DNA of 50,249 nt, taken from contig JAFMVE010000046.1 of assembly GCA_025499705.1 (NCBI GenBank), positions 1 through 50,249 of the forward strand, in the 5' to 3' direction. The notes under the pieces are model-generated. The model did no database searches and was not told where the DNA came from. It saw only the letters and a list, made by a program, of their open reading frames with translations. Source of the stretch: Carboxylicivirga caseinilyticus. Lineage in GTDB: Bacteria; Bacteroidota; Bacteroidia; Bacteroidales; Marinilabiliaceae. Below, one piece after another: positions 33,741 to 42,774 of this stretch; the stretch's first letter is position 1; each line of letters opens with the position of its first letter. Made by a program: the position numbers and the translations under genes.

Positions 33741-35285
33741 ATGAGAATATTACAGACTATAGTTTTCTTTTGGTTGTTATATTATGCACCTGTTGTTCAT
33801 GGAAAATCCTATAACATTATTGACTTTGGAGCAATTTCAGATGGCATTACTTTAAATACTGAAGCAATACAGAAGGCAATAGACAAAGCAAATAAAAAAG
33901 GCGGAGGGAAGGTCATTATTCCATCGGGTAATTTCTTAACCGGGTGTATTCAATTAAAAAGTAACGTAGAACTGTATCTGGAAGATGATGCCGTTTTATT
34001 GGGAAGTACAAGTCCTTATGATTATTTTAAAGTTGAGGGAGAAGAAAGTTCTTTAAGTCCAAAAACAGATGACAATTCAGATTTGGGACTTATCCTGGCT
34101 TTTGAAGCTGACAATATTAAAATTTCGGGAAGAGGAACTATTGATGGTCAGGGATTGGCTTTAGCATTAAATGGCGATAGCCTTCATCATGCTGGAATAC
34201 TTGTTGATAAAAACTACAATTACAGGCGAATGAGGCCAAGTGAATTGGTTCGTCCTAAATTATTCCGTTTCCTTCAATCTGAAAATATAGAAATCAAAGA
34301 CCTGACTTTAACGAATAGCGCAAACTGGGGATTGTCTTTTGATTTATGCAAAAATATGATTTTAGATAATCTTACAGTCATCAACCGTGCCTACTGGAAT
34401 AATGACGGTATTGATATTACAGATTGTAAAAATGTTAAAATCACAAGATGTGATGTAAATTCAGCCGATGATGGTATTTGTTTAAAATCTTACCATCCTT
34501 ATTCGTTTAATGATAGTATTTATATTGCAAATTGTACTATACGAAGTAGTGCCAGTGCTGTTAAGTTCGGAACTGGTTCGTACGGTGGTTTCCGTAATGT
34601 GACGATTGAAAACATTAAGATATTCGATACTTTTCGTTCCGCTATAGCCATAGAATCAGTTGATGGAGCCACAATTGAAAATATTAAAGTGAATAACATT
34701 GTCGCTAAAAATACAGGTAATGCGCTGTTTATTCGTTTAGGACATCGAGCAGGAGAAAAAACCGGAACAGTACAAAATATTCATATTTCGGATATGCAGG
34801 TTGAGGTTCCGTTTGGAAGGCCCGATACAGATTATGACTTACGAGGACCTGAGGTTGATTTTTTCCATAATCCATTTCCTGCTTCCATCGTTGGGATTCC
34901 CGGACATTATATAAAGAATGTCACTTTGGAGAATATAAAAATTGTTTATCCGGGAAGAGCAACTAAAGGTATGGCTTATATTCCTTTAAGCGATTTAAAT
35001 CGTGTTCCGGAACAAATTAAAAAGTATCCGGAATTCTCAATGTTTGGAGAACTGCCGGCATGGGGATTTTATGTTCGACATGTAAGTTGTATTGTATTTA
35101 AAAATATTCATTTACAACTTGAGAATAAAGATTTCCGTCCTTCATTTGTTTTTGATGATGTTGATAATCTGCAAATTGAAAGTGTTGTGATTGAGAATGT
35201 TGGCTCGCAAGATCAGGTTGCTTTAAAAAATGTGGTGAATTATAAGATTGAATTCCCTGTTGAAAAAATAACTATGGTAAAATAA
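33741..35285 (+). CDS. GH28-family polygalacturonase-like enzyme (first copy)
   Basis: A secreted right-handed parallel beta-helix of about 514 residues, family GH28, which hydrolyses galacturonate-type linkages. The signal peptide ends near V-V-H-G. The N-terminal motif I-I-D-F-G-A-I-S-D-G is typical. The catalytic aspartates are present: D222 in N-N-D-G-I-D, and D243-D244 in A-D-D-G-I-C-L-K. The G-H-G motif of classical polygalacturonases is not obvious (G-T-G-S-Y-G-G stands near it), so activity on an unusual uronic acid or rhamnose-containing linkage is possible. I start at ATG 33741; a TTG two codons earlier is less likely. Its stop codon TAA abuts the ATG of the GH89 gene. Confidence 0.87.
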   Translation: MRILQTIVFFWLLYYAPVVHGKSYNIIDFGAISDGITLNTEAIQKAIDKANKKGGGKVIIPSGNFLTGCIQLKSNVELYLEDDAVLLGSTSPYDYFKVEGEESSLSPKTDDNSDLGLILAFEADNIKISGRGTIDGQGLALALNGDSLHHAGILVDKNYNYRRMRPSELVRPKLFRFLQSENIEIKDLTLTNSANWGLSFDLCKNMILDNLTVINRAYWNNDGIDITDCKNVKITRCDVNSADDGICLKSYHPYSFNDSIYIANCTIRSSASAVKFGTGSYGGFRNVTIENIKIFDTFRSAIAIESVDGATIENIKVNNIVAKNTGNALFIRLGHRAGEKTGTVQNIHISDMQVEVPFGRPDTDYDLRGPEVDFFHNPFPASIVGIPGHYIKNVTLENIKIVYPGRATKGMAYIPLSDLNRVPEQIKKYPEFSMFGELPAWGFYVRHVSCIVFKNIHLQLENKDFRPSFVFDDVDNLQIESVVIENVGSQDQVALKNVVNYKIEFPVEKITMVK

Positions 35286-37523
35286 ATGCAAATGAGAACA
35301 ATATTATATCAAATATTGATACTGGTTTACAGTAGCATTATTGTTGGTTGTACTACTAAATCAAATAATTATCCGGAAAATTCTTCTGCTGAAGAATTGC
35401 TGAAGCGTATTGTTCCAAATCATATAAATCAGTTTATTGTTGAGATTGAATTGAACGATACTGTTGATTGGTTTGAAATTGAATCAGTAAACGATAAGAT
35501 TTTATTGAGAGGAAATAATGGAGTGTCAGTTGCATCCGCGTTATATTATTATTTAAAAGAATATTGTCATTGCCAGATTACATGGAACGGAACCAATCTT
35601 AATTTACCTGCTGAACTTCCGGTGGTTGATTCTAAAATCCATAAAGAGAGCCCTTATCAATACCGTTACTATTTGAATTATTGTACGTTTAATTACAGTA
35701 TGAGCTGGTGGGATTGGAAACGTTGGGAAAAGGAAATTGACTGGATGGCTTTGCACGGAATCAATATGCCACTGGCTATAACCGGCGAGGAATACATCTG
35801 GGATAAGGTTTATCGATCCTATGGATTTACTGATGAAGATTTAGATCCGTTTTTTAGCGGACCAGCCTATTTTTCGTGGTTTTGGATGGGTAATCTCGAT
35901 GGCTGGGGAGGTCCGCTTCCCCAAAGCTGGAAAGAGTCGCATCGCGATTTACAATTGAAAATCCTGCAACGTCAGCGCGAATTAGGAATGAAACCCGTAT
36001 TACCTGCCTTTACAGGACATGTGCCGGCTACTTTTAAAAAGTTTTTTCCTGATGCAAAGTTAAAGCAGACCAATTGGGGTAACGATTTTGAAGATACTTA
36101 CATACTTGATGCTGATGATCCATTGTTTGCTGAGATTGGGATGAAATTTCTTGAAGTTCAGACAGAAGTGTTCGGAACAGATCATTTGTACACAGCCGAT
36201 ACTTTTAATGAGAATGAACCACCTTCAGATGATCCGGAATATCTTTCAAAAATAAGCTATAAAGTTTACCAGGGAATGAAAGCTGTTGATCCTAATGCAG
36301 TATGGGTGATGCAGGGTTGGTTGTTTTACAGTCATCGCGATTTTTGGAAGGCCCCGCAAATAAAAGGATTATTAAGTTCGATACCTGATGATAATATGAT
36401 TATTCTGGATCTGGCAACCGAGATTGAACCGGTATGGAAGCGGACAGAGGCTTATTATGGTAAACAATGGATCTGGAATATGCTCCATAACTTTGGAGGT
36501 AATATAAGTATGTTTGGTCGTATTGAAAAGGTTGCTGAAAATCCTGCCAGAGCATTGAATGATGCAAGTTCCGGTAAACTAAAAGGTATTGGACTAACCA
36601 TGGAAGCCATTGAACAAAACCCTGTATTATACGAACTGATGACAGATAATACATGGCGCAATACATCAATAGAATTAAAGCCATGGTTAAGAAATTATAT
36701 TCAGAATCGTTATGGACAATCAAATGAGATTTTGGAAGAAGCATGGGATATTTTGGTGAAAACCGCATACAATGGTCAGATTATAAGAGATGGAGCTGAA
36801 TCAATCATTGTTTCGCGCCCTACTTTTGAAGGTTACCGTCGATGGGCCCGAACCAAGCTGAATTATGAACCTGAAGATTTATTGCCTGCCTGGGATTTAT
36901 TCGTTCAATCAATTTCTGATTGTGGTAATTACGATGGATTTCAATACGATCTGATTGATGTTAGCCGCCAGGTATTGGCAAATTATGCTTTGCCTTTGCA
37001 ACAACAGATATCCATAGCATATAAAACCAACGATAAAGAGAGTTTCAAAAGATACAGCACAGAGTTTCTGGAATTGCTTGATGACATGGATCGCCTATTG
37101 GCAACACGCAGGGATTTTCTGCTTGGGCCTTGGATTAGTGATGCACGAGCCTGTGGCAATACCGAAAGCGAAAAAGCAATATATGAGCAAAATGCACGTA
37201 ATTTGATTACCCTGTGGGGAAGTGCTGATAATCGTTTGCATGAGTATAGTAATCGTCAGTGGAGCGGATTAATCAGTGACTTTTATAAACCAAGATGGAA
37301 ACAATTTTTTGACGAGGTTGAGGTTTATTGGAAGAACTTTGATCAGGAAGCATTTGATGAACGGATTAAACAATGGGAGTGGCAATGGGTTACTAAACGT
37401 TCTGATTATCCTATTGAAGCAATGGGTGATGCCAATGCTATTGTAATTGAGCTTCATCAGAAATATCGCGACCGCATAGTGCCTTTAACCCAAGTTCAGC
37501 CGGTAATTAAATACAACTATTAG
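35286..37523 (+). CDS. GH89-family alpha-N-acetylglucosaminidase (NAGLU-like)
   Basis: A lipoprotein of 745 residues (signal ending I-I-V-G-C) that removes terminal alpha-linked GlcNAc, homologous to lysosomal NAGLU. After an N-terminal domain (about 40-115) comes the (beta/alpha)8 barrel, with N-Y-C-T-F-N-Y-S-M-S-W-W-D-W near 130 and D-T-F-N-E-N-E-P-P, giving acid/base E309. The nucleophile is probably E440 in M-E-A-I-E-Q-N-P. An all-helical C-terminal domain follows. Family length is normal. It starts at ATG 35286 (or 35292), immediately after the GH28 stop, and is followed after one base by a HGSNAT-like gene, so the three are translationally coupled. Confidence 0.93.
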   Translation: MQMRTILYQILILVYSSIIVGCTTKSNNYPENSSAEELLKRIVPNHINQFIVEIELNDTVDWFEIESVNDKILLRGNNGVSVASALYYYLKEYCHCQITWNGTNLNLPAELPVVDSKIHKESPYQYRYYLNYCTFNYSMSWWDWKRWEKEIDWMALHGINMPLAITGEEYIWDKVYRSYGFTDEDLDPFFSGPAYFSWFWMGNLDGWGGPLPQSWKESHRDLQLKILQRQRELGMKPVLPAFTGHVPATFKKFFPDAKLKQTNWGNDFEDTYILDADDPLFAEIGMKFLEVQTEVFGTDHLYTADTFNENEPPSDDPEYLSKISYKVYQGMKAVDPNAVWVMQGWLFYSHRDFWKAPQIKGLLSSIPDDNMIILDLATEIEPVWKRTEAYYGKQWIWNMLHNFGGNISMFGRIEKVAENPARALNDASSGKLKGIGLTMEAIEQNPVLYELMTDNTWRNTSIELKPWLRNYIQNRYGQSNEILEEAWDILVKTAYNGQIIRDGAESIIVSRPTFEGYRRWARTKLNYEPEDLLPAWDLFVQSISDCGNYDGFQYDLIDVSRQVLANYALPLQQQISIAYKTNDKESFKRYSTEFLELLDDMDRLLATRRDFLLGPWISDARACGNTESEKAIYEQNARNLITLWGSADNRLHEYSNRQWSGLISDFYKPRWKQFFDEVEVYWKNFDQEAFDERIKQWEWQWVTKRSDYPIEAMGDANAIVIELHQKYRDRIVPLTQVQPVIKYNY

Positions 37524-37524
37524 T

Positions 37525-38667
37525 ATGGAAAACAGTGTGCTTAAAAAGCCGGAACGTTTTCTGGCATTGGATGTATTCAGAGGCTTAACAGTAGCATTAA
37601 TGATTATTGTAAATACTCCGGGTACGGGTGCAAAAATATATAGCTATTTTATACATGTTCAGTGGTTTGGGTTTAGTCTGGCCGACCTTGTATTTCCTTC
37701 TTTTTTGTTTGCAGTTGGGAACGCCATGAGTTTTTCGATGAAGAAAATGAAAGTGGCTCCGCCTTCTGAAGTATGGAAGAAAATTATTAAACGTACTTTA
37801 ATAATCTTCTTATTGGGATACCTGATGTATTGGTTTCCGTTTTTAACTTTTGGTGATGATGGCTCATTTATTCTTAAACCTATATCCGAAACCCGTATTA
37901 TGGGTGTTTTACAACGTATTGCTCTTTGTTACTTTTTTGCATCAGTCATCTTCTATTATCTGTCAGAAAAAACTGCACTGATAGTTTCCGGAGTAATCTT
38001 GTTAGCTTATTGGGCTATTCTTTATGTCTTTGGTGAAAAAGGAGCTGAACTGGAAATGGCAACCAATGCTGCAGCAAAGTTTGATTTATCTATTCTGGGT
38101 ATAGGTCATATTTACAAAAAAGATAGTATTCCGTTTGATCCGGAGGGAATCCTAAGTACACTTCCCGCTATTGTTAATGTGATTGCGGGTTACATAGCTG
38201 GTATTTTTATTCAAAAAAAGGGAAAGTCGTTTGAGGGTATTGCCAGCTTATTGATTATTGGGTTTTTATTGACATCGCTGGCTTTATGGTGGGATCTGAT
38301 TTTTCCTATTTCCAAAAAACTTTGGACCAGTCCATTTGTACTTTATACTGTAGGCCTGGATTTATCGATAATGGCAGTTTTAATCTGGTTAATTGAGTTA
38401 AAAAATATCAAATACGGAGTATCCTTTTTTGATGTGTTTGGTAAAAATCCCTTGTTTATCTACCTGTTTTCAGAATTGTTCTATGTTACACTAAGACTTA
38501 TTCCTGTGAGTGAAGGACTGGATGCTTTTGAATGGGTAAGTGAAAAAGTTTTTCAAAATATTTTTCTCGGTTCATTTGGCTCTTTACTAACAGCTATAGC
38601 TTATTTGTTAGTATGTTGGTTACTGGGTTGGATACTGCATCGTAAACGCATTTATATCAAAATTTAA
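37525..38667 (+). CDS. HGSNAT-like membrane acetyltransferase (DUF5009/COG4299)
   Basis: The 380-residue protein has about ten transmembrane helices. It opens with L-A-L-D-V-F-R-G-L-T-V-A-L-M-I-I-V-N, the signature of the heparan-alpha-glucosaminide N-acetyltransferase family. H44 in H-V-Q-W-F-G-F-S-L-A-D-L-V-F-P corresponds, from memory, to the active-site histidine of human HGSNAT (K-H-A-S-W-N-G-L-T-V-A-D). HGSNAT carries acetyl groups from cytosolic acetyl-CoA to terminal glucosamine on the far side of the membrane. Bacterial relatives occur in GlcNAc utilisation loci and have also been proposed as transporters. Its place one base after GH89 suggests work on the same alpha-glucosamine residues in the periplasm. 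Confidence 0.85.
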   Translation: MENSVLKKPERFLALDVFRGLTVALMIIVNTPGTGAKIYSYFIHVQWFGFSLADLVFPSFLFAVGNAMSFSMKKMKVAPPSEVWKKIIKRTLIIFLLGYLMYWFPFLTFGDDGSFILKPISETRIMGVLQRIALCYFFASVIFYYLSEKTALIVSGVILLAYWAILYVFGEKGAELEMATNAAAKFDLSILGIGHIYKKDSIPFDPEGILSTLPAIVNVIAGYIAGIFIQKKGKSFEGIASLLIIGFLLTSLALWWDLIFPISKKLWTSPFVLYTVGLDLSIMAVLIWLIELKNIKYGVSFFDVFGKNPLFIYLFSELFYVTLRLIPVSEGLDAFEWVSEKVFQNIFLGSFGSLLTAIAYLLVCWLLGWILHRKRIYIKI

Positions 38668-38670
38668 ATC

Positions 38671-38700
38671 TTAGTATTAATCTAAATGGATTAGTATTAA
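38671..38700 (+). repeat. Direct repeat in front of the HTCS gene
   Basis: TTAGTATTAA at 38671-38680 and again at 38691-38700, period 20 bp, within the 66-bp gap between the acetyltransferase and HTCS genes. It may be an autoregulatory site or part of a promoter; its sequence differs from the susC repeat. Confidence 0.45.
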
Positions 38701-38733
38701 CTTAGAGTATAACTCAAAATGTAGCATATATAA

Positions 38734-41700
38734 ATGATTCGGGTTCTAATCATATTACTTCTTTCTTGCATCTCAGTAAAAGTTTTGGCTGACGATATTA
38801 AACTGGAGCATTATAGTGTTGAAAATGGCTTGTCACATAATTCGGTTCGTCAGATTGTGCAGGATAGACATGGCTTTTTGTGGTTAGGTACTTTTAAGGG
38901 CTTAAATAGTTTTGATGGGGAAAATTTCACTCCTTTTATCAGGAATTATAAGCCATACAGCAGTATTTATGTTAATGATATAACAACTGTAATTGTTGAT
39001 AATGATTCCGATCAGATGTGGATTGGTTCCCGGGGTGGTCTGTCGAGTTACGATTATAAAACACATCAGTTTAAAAACTATTTACCTGATGCAAATGATC
39101 CGAATTCAATACCTGATTATGAAATCAGATCGTTGTATATCGATCATTTAAAAAGACTATGGATCGGTACTAAAAATGAAGGTCTTTGTATTTTTATACC
39201 TGGGGAAGATAGGTTTGAACGAATCGATATTGATGGTTTCAAATATATAAAGTCGATTTTTGAAGATATTAACGGCCATATATGGATTGGTAGTTATGAA
39301 ACGGGTGGAGTTGCAAGGTTGACATTAGATAAAAGAGGTAGCATCATTACTGTTAAAAAGTACAATTTGCCCATTGAAGGTTCTGCAGTTCAAAACCCAT
39401 ATCTTAATTTCATCTACCAGGATGATAAATCAGACATGTTTGTTGGTACACGCGAGGGATTATATAAATGGGATAAGGACAAAGATGTATTTTATCCCTT
39501 ACCGTTTCATGATAACACTGTTCGCGAAGCTTTAGGTCCTTACTTTAACTGCATAACACAGGCTCCTGATGGCAAATATTGGTTAGGTACAATCGGTGGC
39601 CTGATTGTTTGCGATCGCCTTGAAGATATTTCAGGGGGTAAGTTCGAGAGGCACTATGCCAATGTTACAGAAAAGACCTCACTGGTTGATAATTCAATAT
39701 CAGCTCTTTATTTTGATCGCTCTGGAGTGCTTTGGATTGGGACGGAGAATGGATTGGATAAATATGATCCGTTCAAGAATCAATATAAAATAAAGAAGAA
39801 CTTTTTGGGTGAAGCAGCTATTCAACTACCTCGTATTTCAGGATATGCCGAAACCTTCGACCATAAACTGCTTATAGCTACTCATAATTATGGGTTATTC
39901 ATTGAACAAGGTAGTTATTTCAAATTGCTGGCTGATAGGTTTAAAGAGATTTCAGGAATTTATACACAGGATGGGAAAATATTCTATTGTGGATTGTGGG
40001 ATGGAAAAGTTCTGATATATAATTATTTAAATAAATCAACAAAGTTGTTGGATCTTGGATTTGATCCTGAACCTGTTTTTGCATTTGCCCCTTTAAATGA
40101 TAGCAGACTCTTAATAGGTTCTCATGGCTCAGGAGCAGTTATTTACAACCCTCTTAATAAAAATATTGATCATCAGTTACAGCGGTTATTTCCTGACCTG
40201 GAAATAAACGATGTGATTGCCGACAAGAATGGAATTATCTGGCTTGCTTCAGAAACGGGAGTTGTACAATATGATATCGAGAAGAATGAAGTGAAACGGT
40301 TTAATGCAGATGCGGAAACGACGAGTGGTATATCTAATGATTATGCTAAGGATATTTGTATTGATGAATTGGGAACGCTATGGTTAACAACAACATTAGG
40401 ACTGAATTATTTTGATGAGGAAAAGCAGGACTTTGTTCCGGTTTACGATCCGCCTGAGGTACATAATAATTGGATAACTGATATCTTAACAGGTCCAGAT
40501 GGTTATTTATGGTTAAATCTAAACAATGGAAAGGTAGGAAAATTCAATCCCAAGAATTCGGAGTTAAATGTTTATGATGTTGGAAGCGGAAATCGTTTGG
40601 ATATTTTCAGTAATAAAGGATTTCTCCTGTTTAACGATTCAATTATTTATCTTACGGGTAAGGATGGTGTTATTAGTTTTCCTGTTAAGGGATTAAAAGA
40701 TAATATGGTTTCGGAACCGCCATTTATAACGGAAGTCAAGATTCAAAATAAGGTTGTATTACCGGGAGATACCATTAATCGTCAGATACTAATGAAAGAG
40801 GATCTGAATTTCTCTAAAAAATTGGAACTGGCGTATGCTAATCGGAATTTCTCATTTACATTTTCATCTCCCTCTTATGTAAATAATAAACTGAACAAGT
40901 TTCAATATATGTTGGAAGGATATGATGAAGAATGGATTACAACAGATGGTGTTTTAGCCAATGTTCAGTATACCAACTTATATCCGAGAGAGTATCAGTT
41001 TAAGATAAGAGCTTCTAACAGCAGTGGGTACTGGAGTGAAGAATCTGTATATCAGATAAAAATAAATCCTCCTTTTTGGTTGACATTTAAAGCCATCTTA
41101 TTGGTTTTTACAGTTTTGTCAATTACATTATTCCTGGTTTATCGCCAATTAAAAAAGAGCATTGAATTAAGGCAGCAGTTGCAGTTTCAGAAGGTTCAGC
41201 ACGAAAATGATGAGCGATTAAATGATGAAAAACTTCGTTTCTTTACGAATATCTCTCACGAACTTAGAACTCCTATCTCATTGATTCTTGGTCCGGCCAA
41301 ACAATTGGCCGATGAAGGAGGAGCTAACGAATATCAAAAGAATAGGTTAAGCCTTATTTTGCAGAATTCGAACCGGTTATTGTATTTGGTTAATCAATTG
41401 TTGGATTTCCGTAAGTCACAATCGGGACAATTGCAATTAAAAGTGGCCAAAACTGATATTCTTGCGTACACAAAAAATGCTTTTCAGTCTTTTGAAGAAT
41501 ATGCAAAAGACAAAAAGATAAACTATCAATTTACTTGCGAAGAAGAAATTACGGGCTGGATAGACCGGGATAAATACGATAAGATTATTTTTAATCTATT
41601 GTCAAATGCCATTAAGTTCACCCATAAAAATGGTCATGTTGATTTGTATGCATCAGTCTCTGGTGACGAGAACAATATTCGTCAGTTGAAGATAGAAGTA

Positions 41701-42759
41701 AGTGACGATGGAGTTGGAATTCCACTCGAAAGTCAGAAAAAAATTTTTAACAGATTCTATCAGGTTGAAGACAGTAAACAGGAAAATACCGGATCGGGTA
41801 TTGGTCTGTCTCTTGTACAGTCCTTGGTTGAGGTGCATAAAGCCAGCATTGAGGTACAAAGTGTTCCTGACAGAGGAAGTGTATTTTATGTAATAATCCC
41901 AATCGATAGAGAATGCTACAGTGATGATGAAGTTTTCGATTATGAGTTGAAATCGAGTGATGCAAGCGAAGTTCAGGTCTCAGAAAATAAGATGGATTCA
42001 AAATCGATAGAACTGAAAGAAAAAATCTTATTGGTTGAAGACAATACTGAACTGCGTAAATATGCTGCTGAATATCTATCAGAGTTTTACAAAGTATATG
42101 AAGCAAAGAACGGAGAAGAAGGCTTGCGTATTTGTATCCAGGAAAAACCCATTCTTTGTGTGGTTGATGTTATGATGCCTGTTATGGATGGGTTTGAGTT
42201 TTGTACCCACCTTAAAAGTGATGAGCGAATCAGTCATATTCCGGTTATTCTTTTAACCGCATTATCAGATCATGATAATATGATTAAAGGATATAAGCTG
42301 GGGGCCGATGCTTATTTGGCCAAACCTTTTGATCCGCCGTTATTAAAAACCCGTATCGAAAATATTGTTAAAAACAGGGTGGACCTGAAAGAAAAATTCT
42401 CTCAGGATGTGGAAAGTGATATTCAGATTCTGGCCCATTCACCTGTTGACGAAGAGTTTATTTTGAAGGTAAAAGATGTAATAGAGAAGAATATAAGTAA
42501 TACTCAGCTGACGGGTGATCTCATCTGTTCCGAGATGGCAATCAGTTCATCTACTCTTTACCGAAGGATTAAGGAACTTACAGATTTGTCGCCTAATGAG
42601 TTTATAAGAACTATCCGACTTAAGAAGTCGGTTGAATTATTGAAGCAAAAAAGGAATAACGTATCAGAGGTATCTACCATGGTGGGTTTTAACGATCCTT
42701 ATTATTTCAGCCGTTGTTTTCGTAAACAATTTGGTTTTCCACCAAGTAATTTATTGTAA
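38734..42759 (+). CDS. Hybrid two-component system regulator (HTCS)
   Basis: A 1341-residue one-protein sensor-regulator that senses glycan fragments in the periplasm and switches on the surrounding locus. Order: signal or anchor (1-19); two-component-regulator propeller repeats (about 25-660, with recurring L-W-I-G-T-x-x-G-L-x-x-Y-D); a Y_Y_Y domain (about 705-780); one transmembrane helix (about 785-805); histidine kinase with H842 in S-H-E-L-R-T-P and a HATPase domain (N-A-I-K-F, G-S-G-I-G-L-S); a receiver with D1145 in V-V-D-V-M-M-P; and an AraC-type HTH (about 1245-1341). All key residues are present. It starts at ATG 38734 and is followed after 15 bp by the second GH28 gene. Confidence 0.96.
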   Translation: MIRVLIILLLSCISVKVLADDIKLEHYSVENGLSHNSVRQIVQDRHGFLWLGTFKGLNSFDGENFTPFIRNYKPYSSIYVNDITTVIVDNDSDQMWIGSRGGLSSYDYKTHQFKNYLPDANDPNSIPDYEIRSLYIDHLKRLWIGTKNEGLCIFIPGEDRFERIDIDGFKYIKSIFEDINGHIWIGSYETGGVARLTLDKRGSIITVKKYNLPIEGSAVQNPYLNFIYQDDKSDMFVGTREGLYKWDKDKDVFYPLPFHDNTVREALGPYFNCITQAPDGKYWLGTIGGLIVCDRLEDISGGKFERHYANVTEKTSLVDNSISALYFDRSGVLWIGTENGLDKYDPFKNQYKIKKNFLGEAAIQLPRISGYAETFDHKLLIATHNYGLFIEQGSYFKLLADRFKEISGIYTQDGKIFYCGLWDGKVLIYNYLNKSTKLLDLGFDPEPVFAFAPLNDSRLLIGSHGSGAVIYNPLNKNIDHQLQRLFPDLEINDVIADKNGIIWLASETGVVQYDIEKNEVKRFNADAETTSGISNDYAKDICIDELGTLWLTTTLGLNYFDEEKQDFVPVYDPPEVHNNWITDILTGPDGYLWLNLNNGKVGKFNPKNSELNVYDVGSGNRLDIFSNKGFLLFNDSIIYLTGKDGVISFPVKGLKDNMVSEPPFITEVKIQNKVVLPGDTINRQILMKEDLNFSKKLELAYANRNFSFTFSSPSYVNNKLNKFQYMLEGYDEEWITTDGVLANVQYTNLYPREYQFKIRASNSSGYWSEESVYQIKINPPFWLTFKAILLVFTVLSITLFLVYRQLKKSIELRQQLQFQKVQHENDERLNDEKLRFFTNISHELRTPISLILGPAKQLADEGGANEYQKNRLSLILQNSNRLLYLVNQLLDFRKSQSGQLQLKVAKTDILAYTKNAFQSFEEYAKDKKINYQFTCEEEITGWIDRDKYDKIIFNLLSNAIKFTHKNGHVDLYASVSGDENNIRQLKIEVSDDGVGIPLESQKKIFNRFYQVEDSKQENTGSGIGLSLVQSLVEVHKASIEVQSVPDRGSVFYVIIPIDRECYSDDEVFDYELKSSDASEVQVSENKMDSKSIELKEKILLVEDNTELRKYAAEYLSEFYKVYEAKNGEEGLRICIQEKPILCVVDVMMPVMDGFEFCTHLKSDERISHIPVILLTALSDHDNMIKGYKLGADAYLAKPFDPPLLKTRIENIVKNRVDLKEKFSQDVESDIQILAHSPVDEEFILKVKDVIEKNISNTQLTGDLICSEMAISSSTLYRRIKELTDLSPNEFIRTIRLKKSVELLKQKRNNVSEVSTMVGFNDPYYFSRCFRKQFGFPPSNLL

Positions 42760-42774
42760 TACATATAAATGTAA

